Positions 6,944-12,990 of a DNA stretch of 22,700 nucleotides are shown here, in pieces. The notes beneath the pieces are model-generated. The model had not been told where the DNA came from. It made no database searches and saw nothing but the letters and a program-made list of their open reading frames with translations. A program made the position numbers and the translations under genes. The DNA is from Anaerocolumna sp. (GTDB taxonomy: Bacteria; Bacillota; Clostridia; Lachnospirales; Lachnospiraceae), in the NCBI GenBank assembly GCA_029256035.1, contig JAQSYR010000023.1, forward strand, positions 1-22,700, read 5' to 3'. The number at the start of each line of letters is the position of its first letter. Position 1 is the first letter of the stretch.

Positions 6944-8200
6944 ATGAGTGTAATCAATAGTAAAGATGTAATTAATATAATAAGAAAAGCACTTAATCTC
7001 ATCGACTACAGACTGGTAAACCATGGAGAGCGTGTTGGTTACATATTGTATAAGATGATGCAATATGAAAATGCTTATAGCGAAAAAGAAATATTAGATT
7101 ATACTATATCTGGACTGTTCCATGATATTGGTGCCTACAAAACAGAAGAAATCGATAATCTGGTTAAATTTGAAACTAATAATGTATTAGGGCATTCGAT
7201 TTATGGTTATTTATTTTTTAAATATCTCTCTCCTTTGGATGATTTTGCAGAGGCAATTTTGTATCATCATATAGATTATGATAAATTAATTAAATTAGAC
7301 AGTAAGCATAAACCAATTGCTGAGTATTTAAATTTGGCTGATCGTATTGATGTATATAAAATAAGTTCAAAACAAGCTTTGGATCCTAATTTATTTTTAA
7401 ATCAAAGAGATAAAAAGTTTTCTGGTAGAGCACTGGAACTTTTTCAGAATGCACAAAAAGAATATAAGATTATTGAACATATTGAAGATGACAGCTACAT
7501 AATTGAATTAAATCAATTGATGGAAAGTGCAACATTTAATAGTACTGAAAAAGAAATGTTCTTATATATGCTGGCTTATTCTATTGATTTTAGAAGTGAA
7601 TATACGGTAATGCATAACATAGCGACGGTTAGTATTGCAGATGAACTAGGTAAATTAATGAATTTATCATTAGAGGATCAGTATAATCTCCATTATGGAG
7701 CCTTGCTTCATGATATTGGAAAAATTACCACCCCTCTGGATATTCTGGAAGCACCAAGAAAGTTAACATATGATGAAATGATGATTATGAAGCAGCATGT
7801 TGCTATGAGTGAAGCTATTTTAAAAGATTATATTGAACCGGATATTATGGAGATTGCAATCAGGCATCATGAAAAACTTGATGGTTCTGGCTACCATAAA
7901 GGATTAACTGCAGAACAATTAACGTTGCCACAAAGAATCTTGGCTGTTACTGATATTATAAGTGCTTTATCAGGGAAAAGAAGTTACAAAGACTCCTTTG
8001 ATGATGAAATAATAATAAAAATTCTAACGAAAGATGCCAATGACGGTAAATTAGATAAAGATGTTGTGGAATGTGTCATTGCCAATTTGGATAAGCTGTT
8101 ATCCGATTCAGAAGATAAATGCTCCGTTACCTTATTTATTTACCAAGATATTAATAACAAGTTCAAAGAAATTTACAATCAAATCTCGAATTTACATTAA
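6944..8200 (+). CDS. Tandem HD / HD-GYP domain protein, putative cyclic-dinucleotide phosphodiesterase
   Basis: The 418-residue cytosolic protein contains two metal-dependent phosphohydrolase domains. The first (about 20-170) has H27, HD at 60-61 (GLFHDIGAY), HS near 86, and YHHID and LADRID further on, a complete HD set. The second (about 210-400) is HD-GYP type. It has HDIGK with HD at 256-257, then HHEKLDGSGYHKGL (308-321) and RILAVTDIISALSGKRSYK. HD-GYP proteins are known as cyclic di-GMP phosphodiesterases. Here the GYP proline is His (GYH, 316-318), so activity and substrate are uncertain. There is no receiver, PAS or membrane segment. AAAGGAG precedes the ATG. It stands alone between tmcAL and ackA, and nothing in the context names its target. 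Confidence 0.88.
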   Translation: MSVINSKDVINIIRKALNLIDYRLVNHGERVGYILYKMMQYENAYSEKEILDYTISGLFHDIGAYKTEEIDNLVKFETNNVLGHSIYGYLFFKYLSPLDDFAEAILYHHIDYDKLIKLDSKHKPIAEYLNLADRIDVYKISSKQALDPNLFLNQRDKKFSGRALELFQNAQKEYKIIEHIEDDSYIIELNQLMESATFNSTEKEMFLYMLAYSIDFRSEYTVMHNIATVSIADELGKLMNLSLEDQYNLHYGALLHDIGKITTPLDILEAPRKLTYDEMMIMKQHVAMSEAILKDYIEPDIMEIAIRHHEKLDGSGYHKGLTAEQLTLPQRILAVTDIISALSGKRSYKDSFDDEIIIKILTKDANDGKLDKDVVECVIANLDKLLSDSEDKCSVTLFIYQDINNKFKEIYNQISNLH

Positions 8201-8234
8201 AAATAAAAAATGTATGAAAAAAGACAATTATTAC

Positions 8235-8263
8235 TTGTATACCTAAAATGAATCTATTATAAT
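8235..8263 (+). promoter_or_regulatory. Sigma-A-type promoter upstream of ackA
   Basis: TTGTAT (8235-8240), a 17-base spacer and TATAAT (8258-8263) begin a leader of about 50 bases that ends in AAAGGAGTG (8320-8328). That RBS has no start codon at a suitable distance in the present sequence. Confidence 0.6.
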
Positions 8264-8285
8264 TAGCATTGTGATATTTTACTAA

Positions 8286-8303
8286 AAACTTAGCAATAAG
8301 TTT
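8286..8303 (+). other. Small hairpin in the ackA leader
   Basis: AAACTTA (8286-8292) and TAAGTTT (8297-8303) flank a GCAA tetraloop 17 bases upstream of the AAAGGAG site. It is a modest leader structure of unknown effect. Confidence 0.4.
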
Positions 8304-8333
8304 ATAATTTTTAACAATTAAAGGAGTGACGGA

Positions 8334-9407
8334 AGATTAAATCACACACCAGCTGGAGGATCAAAAGTAGTAGTGGAAGCTCCAATGGAAACTCATGAAG
8401 CAGCAATCAAAATGGTTTTAGACGCATTAACTGATGGCAATCATGGTGTTATCAAATCCCTGGATGAAATCGGTGCTGTAGGACACAGAGTTGTTCATGG
8501 CGGAGAAAAATTTGCATCATCAACAGTTATTACTGAGGAAGTAATGAAAGCAATTGAAGAATGTAATGATTTAGCACCTTTACACAATCCAGCTAATTTA
8601 ATTGGTATTAATGCTTGTAAAGCTCTTATGCCTAATGTTCCTATGGTTGCAGTATTTGACACAGCATTCCATCAGACTATGCCTGCAAAAGCATATCTTT
8701 ATGGTATTCCTTATGAATATTATGATAAATACAAAATCAGAAGATATGGTTTCCATGGTACAAGCCATAGCTATGTAACAGACAGAGCAATTAGGCTTGC
8801 AGGATTAAACGTAGATAAATCTAAAGTAATCGTATGCCACTTAGGTAATGGTGCCAGCGTAACAGCAGTATTAAACGGTAAATCTATTGATACAAGTATG
8901 GGTCTTACTCCACTAGAAGGTCTTATTATGGGAACAAGAAGTGGTAGCATCGATCCAGCTATTATTGAGTTTATTGCACATAAAGAAAACCTTTCCATTG
9001 ACGAAATTATGACTATTTTAAATAAAAAGTCAGGAGTATTTGGTATCTCTGGCGTTTCCAGCGACTTTAGAGATCTTGAAAGCGCAGCAGCAGAAGGAAA
9101 TCATAGAGCAGAACTTGCAATGGAAGTGTTTGGTTATCGTGTAGCTAAATATATCGGTTCCTATGCAGCTGCTATGAATGGTGTAGATGTAATTGCATTT
9201 ACAGCAGGTCTTGGCGAAAACGATAAAGTAATGAGAAAAACCATATTATCATACTTAGAATTCCTTGGAATTACAGTGAATGAAGATGATAACAATACAA
9301 GAGGAAAAGAAATAATTATTTCCACAGCTGATTCTAAAGTAAAAGCTTGTGTTATCCCTACAAATGAAGAACTTGCAATTGCAAGAGAAACTGTAGCTTT
9401 AATCTAA
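8334..9407 (+). pseudogene. ackA: Acetate kinase lacking its start and N-terminus
   Basis: Acetate kinase interconverts acetyl phosphate plus ADP with acetate plus ATP, the main substrate-level ATP step of many fermenters. The frame is unmistakable from RLNHTPAGGSKVVVEAPMETHEAA to the C-terminus. It includes GHRVVHGGEKF, VFDTAFHQTMP with the catalytic Asp, RRYGFHGTSHSYV, CHLGNGASV, GLTPLEGLIMGTRSGSIDP and FTAGLGEND. The N-terminal 36-40 residues are absent, including the NxGSSSLK block that binds metal and phosphate. The sequence passes from a good RBS (AAAGGAGTG, 8320-8328) straight into codon ~37 (AGA at 8334). The only start-like codons are GTG at 8373, after a GGAGGA at 8355-8360, and ATG at 8385. 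Neither would give an active enzyme. In relatives pta usually precedes ackA; no pta is here, so the lost segment could be larger than the ackA 5' end. The rest is uninterrupted and well conserved, which argues against an old pseudogene. Confidence 0.93.
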
Positions 9408-9469
9408 TAAATATTTATAGTACGTATAGTAAAATCCAGATTTCATATAATATAATTGAAAAAATTAAA

Positions 9470-9489
9470 TGATTATTTATAAATAATCA
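9470..9489. repeat. 20-bp perfect palindrome upstream of the yceD promoter
   Basis: TGATTATTTA (9470-9479) and TAAATAATCA (9480-9489) form a perfect palindrome without a central gap. It ends 9 bases before the -35 element of the yceD-rpmF promoter. Position suggests an operator or activator site; it lacks a T-run and is poor as a terminator for ackA. The regulator is unknown. Confidence 0.5.
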
Positions 9490-9498
9490 AATTAGTCA

Positions 9499-9527
9499 TT
9501 GACAAATCATGGTGTCCTTACTATAAT
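9499..9527 (+). promoter_or_regulatory. Consensus sigma-A promoter of yceD-rpmF
   Basis: TTGACA (9499-9504), exactly 17 bases, and TATAAT (9522-9527) make a perfect consensus promoter, fitting a ribosomal protein operon. The leader is about 64 bases long. Confidence 0.92.
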
Positions 9528-9597
9528 GTTAACAGTGCGAATTTTTATAATATAAACCGACTGTGTAAATAGAAGGTTTGTTTGATAGGGGATTTTT

Positions 9598-10125
9598 ATG
9601 TTAATTAATTTATCAGAGATTATGTCTGTCAAAGGTAAAGTCGAACAGATACAAGTTCCCATCGAATTAGAGTACTTTCAGATGGAAGAGATCAAATGTC
9701 CAATTTCTAAAAAGTCTGACGTGAATTTGACTATAACCAATATGGGCGAACGACAAGTCGGATTGGAAGGAAATGCGAAAGTATCTTTATTAATTCCGTG
9801 CAACAGATGCCTTGAAGATGTAGAAACCTTGTTTGAACTAAATATTACAAAAGATTTAGATTTCAACCATACGGAAGATGACAGAATTGAGGAATTAGAT
9901 GAAACAAATTATATTAGTGGATATAACCTGGATGTAGATTTACTTGTCTATGATGAGATTTTGTTAGACTTTCCCATGAAGGTTCTGTGTGATGAGGATT
10001 GCAAAGGTTTTTGCAGGGTTTGTGGAACAAATCTTAACAAAGATACCTGCAGTTGTAATGAAGCAGATCCAGATCCCAGAATGTCAGTTATCCGAGATAT
10101 ATTCAATAATTTTAAGGAGGTGTAA
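9598..10125 (+). CDS. yceD: YceD/DUF177 family protein (ylbN homologue)
   Basis: This is a 175-residue DUF177 protein. The family is almost always encoded directly upstream of rpmF and has been linked to 23S rRNA accumulation and ribosome assembly; its exact action is not established. Four Cys groups suggest a zinc-binding fold: CNRC (about 77-80), then CDEDCKGFCRVCG near 131-143, then CSC. N-terminal LINLSEIM and the C-terminal DPRMSVIRDIFNNFKEV are family-typical. GGGGAT precedes the ATG. The rpmF ribosome binding site (AAGGAGG) lies within its last codons and the genes are two bases apart, so they are co-transcribed from the consensus promoter. Confidence 0.92.
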   Translation: MLINLSEIMSVKGKVEQIQVPIELEYFQMEEIKCPISKKSDVNLTITNMGERQVGLEGNAKVSLLIPCNRCLEDVETLFELNITKDLDFNHTEDDRIEELDETNYISGYNLDVDLLVYDEILLDFPMKVLCDEDCKGFCRVCGTNLNKDTCSCNEADPDPRMSVIRDIFNNFKEV

Positions 10126-10127
10126 CC

Positions 10128-10310
10128 ATGGGAGCAATATGTCCAAAGAATAAATCTTCCAAAGCTAGAAGAGACAGCCGTAGAGCAAACTGGAAAATGT
10201 CAGCACCTAACCTAGTTAAGTGCAGCAAATGTGGAGCATTAATGATGCCTCACAGAGTTTGTAAGGCTTGTGGTTCTTACAACAAGAAAGAAATTATTTC
10301 AGCTGAATAA
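10128..10310 (+). CDS. rpmF: 50S ribosomal protein L32
   Basis: This 60-residue L32 protein is part of the large ribosomal subunit. It has the conserved start GAICPKNKSSKARRDSRRANWKM and a zinc ribbon of four Cys (CSKCG at about 33-37 and CKACGSY further on), the zinc-binding form of L32. AAGGAGGTG sits just before the ATG. A terminator follows, so the operon is only yceD-rpmF. The plsX-acpP-rnc genes that often follow rpmF in Firmicutes are not here. Confidence 0.98.
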   Translation: MGAICPKNKSSKARRDSRRANWKMSAPNLVKCSKCGALMMPHRVCKACGSYNKKEIISAE

Positions 10311-10314
10311 TTAA

Positions 10315-10350
10315 TAAAAAAGTCTGTTCCGTTAAGGAGCAGACTTTTTT
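10315..10350 (+). terminator. Intrinsic terminator of yceD-rpmF
   Basis: AAAAAAGTCTGTTCC (10316-10330) pairs with GGAGCAGACTTTTTT (10336-10350), a 15-bp stem with one wobble and a GTTAA loop, ending in a T-run. The A-tract on the left could also let it work for the minus-strand transcript. Confidence 0.92.
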
Positions 10351-10387
10351 ATTTAAAAGGAAAGTTCTCTGAACTTTCCTTTTAAAT
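10351..10387. repeat. Perfect 17-bp inverted repeat with 3-base loop
   Basis: ATTTAAAAGGAAAGTTC (10351-10367), loop TCT, and GAACTTTCCTTTTAAAT (10371-10387) form a perfect 17-bp hairpin. It sits directly between the rpmF terminator and the GC-rich element. No T-run follows on either strand, so it is not a standard terminator. Perfect arms with a tiny loop suggest recent origin or selection at the DNA or RNA level. Confidence 0.8.
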
Positions 10388-10582
10388 AAAAAGCCTTCCA
10401 GGCAGGATGCGCATGACGCGCCAAGGAAATTTGTCACTGAAGTGACAGCGCGTCAGCGCTAGAGTCTGGCAAGCCAGACTTTTGTTCTTTATGGAATTAG
10501 TTGAAGCATTACGGTAAGAATTCTGTGTATTTGTATTTTTTTCATTTGATTGATTTGTATTTACATTATTTGATTTACTCAT
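10382..10582 (-). CDS. Small Asn-rich protein whose C-terminal half is encoded by the hairpin element
   Basis: I do not recognise the product. The start is well supported: AAAGGAG lies just upstream on the minus strand. Residues 1-34 (MSKSNNVNTNQSNEKNTNTQ then NSYRNASTNSIKNK) are Asn/Ser/Thr-rich and hydrophilic, recalling small gamma-type or other minor spore proteins. From residue 35 the composition changes abruptly (SLACQTLALTRCHFSDKFPW and on) and those codons are exactly the GC-rich hairpin element. The native gene was therefore probably cut short by insertion of the element, and the last 32 residues are fortuitous. It is downstream of the exonuclease gene on the same strand, with a 64-base gap. 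Translation of the N-terminal part is likely; function is unknown. Confidence 0.6.
   Translation of the reverse strand: MSKSNNVNTNQSNEKNTNTQNSYRNASTNSIKNKSLACQTLALTRCHFSDKFPWRVMRILPGRLFI
10388..10482. repeat. GC-rich multi-hairpin intergenic element
   Basis: This is much richer in G+C than its surroundings and is made of nested inverted repeats. GCCT-TCC-AGGC lies at 10393-10403. GCGC(A)TGACGCGC (10409-10421) pairs with GCGCGTCAGCGC (10448-10459), with a bulged A. Inside is TGTCACT-GA-AGTGACA (10432-10447). The last hairpin is AGTCTGGC-AA-GCCAGACT (10463-10480). Read on the minus strand, the GCCT/AGGC hairpin is followed by TTTTTATTT and might serve as a weak terminator. The form resembles short dispersed intergenic repeats or a structured RNA. 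From memory similar sequences occur in other Lachnospiraceae, but I could not check. No transposase is nearby. Confidence 0.7.
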
Positions 10583-10646
10583 ACTATCTCCTTTCTTTTT
10601 TGAATTCTGAAATAGTATTTGTTCAAATATGAGAAATATACAAAGA

Positions 10647-11873
10647 TTAGTCTAAAACAGTGGATTTATCATGAAGGATAAATTCTAACCAATTCATAAT
10701 AAATTCCTGAAATCTTTGTTCTGCTTGAAAATCTTTATTGTTTATTTCAAAGAATAGGAGTTTATCATTATAATTTTCTTTGAAACAAGGAGTATAAAAA
10801 GTACCAGGCTGAGGAATAAAATTGCTGGTTACTTTCTGATAACAGTTGTTTGCTTTCGCTGGTGTTTTAAACTCTTTATCTACAAACTGAGAAACACTTT
10901 TATGAATGGCTATATCTTCTTTTGGTAAATAGAAATAATCTTTATAATTATCATAGAATAATTTTAATTCTCCTTTGTATAGTGGCAGGGTTAACACAAT
11001 TTGATTCTCAGTGAATTCCAATAAAATGTTTAGATTTGGTAAGTTTAATGGTGTTCTAAGAATTAAAGAGCATGGAAATACAAAGGGCTGGTAAATATGA
11101 ATCTTATAATACTCCGTATTATGCTCCGTAATTAATTTTCTAGAGTAATTATGAAACGAAACATTCAGTTGGAACCCATCAATAAAAAACAATAAATCTG
11201 CTATTTTTAAAAGGCCAACTATATCTTCCTTATTATGTAATAGAAGTAAATTCATTAAGTCACTGGAAGAGGGACTGGTTATAGATTCAAGAGTAGAATG
11301 AGTGAAAGTATCATTTGCATTAATTTCAATCTGATTTTGTTGTCTTATTTTACGAAGTTTTTCATATTGCAGTCTTCCTACAAAACCAGAATAAACTTTT
11401 ATTAGTTCTTCTCCTGAAAGAGTATCAACTCGTTCTAGATTAACTAATTTTTCTACTGTTTTTAGTTTTAGATCTTTGGTTGGTAATAATTTTTTATATG
11501 GCTGAAGTTTTTTGTATAGATCAAAACTCTGGATGGTGTCCAAAGAACTGGCTAGGTTGTGTTTTTTACATTTTTTAAGTATATATGGGATATCAAATCC
11601 ACTTCCATTATAGTGTATAATTCTCTTATAAGTTTTTATTTTTTCCATAAATGCTTCGATAATACAAATTTCATTATTGATATCCTCGGCTAGCCATTGG
11701 GTTAGATGCCATGAATTGTCGGTATAATACATACATCCAATTAAATATAGATAGGAAGTAGCTGGTGAAAGACCGGTAGTTTCGATATCAAAAATAATTA
11801 TATCTTCCATTTTCCACGGATTATGTATTGGATAGGTGTATGTAACATCTAATTGTGTATTAATGGTAAGCAT
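10647..11873 (-). CDS. YprB-like ribonuclease H-fold 3'-5' exonuclease
   Basis: This 408-residue protein has a DEDD-type RNase H-fold exonuclease domain at the N-terminus, similar to Bacillus YprB. Visible catalytic parts are FDIETTG (D29, E31), then IHYNGSGFDIPYI (second Asp) and LLHNKEDIVGLLKIADLL (His and final Asp). The C-terminal 180 residues have no motif I recognise. It probably degrades nucleic acid 3' ends in the cytoplasm; the natural substrate is unknown. I start it at the ATG at 11873, which has AGAGG six bases upstream, in preference to the ATG at 11897. The transcript probably continues into the small Asn-rich gene. Confidence 0.82.
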   Translation of the reverse strand: MLTINTQLDVTYTYPIHNPWKMEDIIIFDIETTGLSPATSYLYLIGCMYYTDNSWHLTQWLAEDINNEICIIEAFMEKIKTYKRIIHYNGSGFDIPYILKKCKKHNLASSLDTIQSFDLYKKLQPYKKLLPTKDLKLKTVEKLVNLERVDTLSGEELIKVYSGFVGRLQYEKLRKIRQQNQIEINANDTFTHSTLESITSPSSSDLMNLLLLHNKEDIVGLLKIADLLFFIDGFQLNVSFHNYSRKLITEHNTEYYKIHIYQPFVFPCSLILRTPLNLPNLNILLEFTENQIVLTLPLYKGELKLFYDNYKDYFYLPKEDIAIHKSVSQFVDKEFKTPAKANNCYQKVTSNFIPQPGTFYTPCFKENYNDKLLFFEINNKDFQAEQRFQEFIMNWLEFILHDKSTVLD

Positions 11874-11991
11874 AGGTAACCTCTTTCTCGGCAACACTAA
11901 AGTTGGGATTTGATTCTAAATATAAAATGATTACTCTTGTTATTTTATCATAAAACAATAATAAAACAAGACAGGAAAGAAAGTGGAAATT

Positions 11992-12010
11992 TATTGAATT
12001 ATATTCAATA
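11992..12010. promoter_or_regulatory. Inverted repeat over the likely promoter of the CmpB-cls operon
   Basis: TATTGAAT-TAT-ATTCAATA has 8-bp perfect arms with a 3-base centre. The left arm contains TTGAAT, a possible -35, and TAAAAT lies about 18 bases downstream. Overlap of a symmetric site with the promoter suggests an operator. The promoter assignment is tentative. Confidence 0.45.
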
Positions 12011-12063
12011 GATATGATAAAATAAGCATATTATTATATAAAGCAAGAAGGGATCAACGAATT

Positions 12064-12984
12064 ATGTGGGAACTTGAGTTTAAAGGTTTTTTGTTTCCAG
12101 TGTTGTTCTATAATTTTTTTATATACTCTTTTATAGGCTGGATTTACGAAAGCTGTTATGTGTCAATACATAAAAAGAAGTGGGTTAACCGTGGATTTTT
12201 AAATGGCCCTTTAATTCCACTTTACGGAACAGGAGCAACAACTGTATTTATGGCATTTTGGCAATATAGAGATCATTATCTATTGATATTTGTAGGTGGT
12301 ATTATATTAGCATCTACCTTAGAATACATAACCTCTATGGTTATGGAATTAATTTTTCATACCAAATGGTGGGATTATAGTGATAAGAAATTAAACCTAA
12401 ACGGTAGAATATGTTTTGCAGCTTCTTTGTTATGGGGAGCGATGTCCTTGCTGATGATTGAATTTATTCAGCCCTTTGTAATAAGGTTTATTCATGTTCT
12501 TCCAAAACCATTTATGGAATACCTTGGATATCTTATTTTTGCCTTATTTACTGTGGATATAGCATTTACTGTAGTTCATACGCTTCAACTTGATAAAATA
12601 CTTGGTGAATTAGAAAAAATGCGGCAGGATATCTTTGAATACCTTGAAAATACTAAACTATATGAAACAAAAGAAGAATGGAAAAGCAAATGGAATATTC
12701 ATAGATTTCCGGAATTTGCCGACCACATTAGGGAATTAATTGATGAAAATACGGATAGATTAATGGAATACAACAAAGAGGGGTATGATTTAAAGAATTT
12801 CCGAATTGAAGTAGAAAAACATGTAAAAGAATATATAGGAAGATTTCAACGCAGTTCAAATAAAACCAGTAGAATTCAAAAGCGTTTGATAAAAGCCTTC
12901 CCTAATATGCATTCTATTAAAAAGGATGCTTCATTAAAAGACTTAAGAGAATGGATACAAAAACATAAGTGGGATATGAGGTGA
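12064..12984 (+). CDS. CmpB-family (putative ABC transporter permease type) membrane protein
   Basis: The protein resembles the family annotated as CmpB or putative ABC-transporter type IV permease, common in clostridia. About five membrane helices occupy residues 10-180. The recognisable motifs are FFIYSFIGWIYESCYVS (about 18-34), NRGFLNGPLIPLYGTGA (about 45-61), LEYITSMVMELIFHTKWWDYS (near 96-116) and LNGRICFAASLLWGA. The C-terminal 120 residues are soluble, charged and helical. No ATPase gene accompanies it, so the transporter label should not be read as a proven function. It lies six bases upstream of a cardiolipin synthase gene, suggesting a role in the membrane or envelope. AAGGG is about 11 bases upstream of the ATG, a slightly long spacing. 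Confidence 0.8.
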   Translation: MWELEFKGFLFPVLFYNFFIYSFIGWIYESCYVSIHKKKWVNRGFLNGPLIPLYGTGATTVFMAFWQYRDHYLLIFVGGIILASTLEYITSMVMELIFHTKWWDYSDKKLNLNGRICFAASLLWGAMSLLMIEFIQPFVIRFIHVLPKPFMEYLGYLIFALFTVDIAFTVVHTLQLDKILGELEKMRQDIFEYLENTKLYETKEEWKSKWNIHRFPEFADHIRELIDENTDRLMEYNKEGYDLKNFRIEVEKHVKEYIGRFQRSSNKTSRIQKRLIKAFPNMHSIKKDASLKDLREWIQKHKWDMR

Positions 12985-12990
12985 GATACC

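Noticed and set aside
8061..8246. Plus-strand ORF at the end of the HD-GYP gene
   Set aside because: It is out of frame with the conserved HD-GYP sequence and lacks a ribosome binding site.
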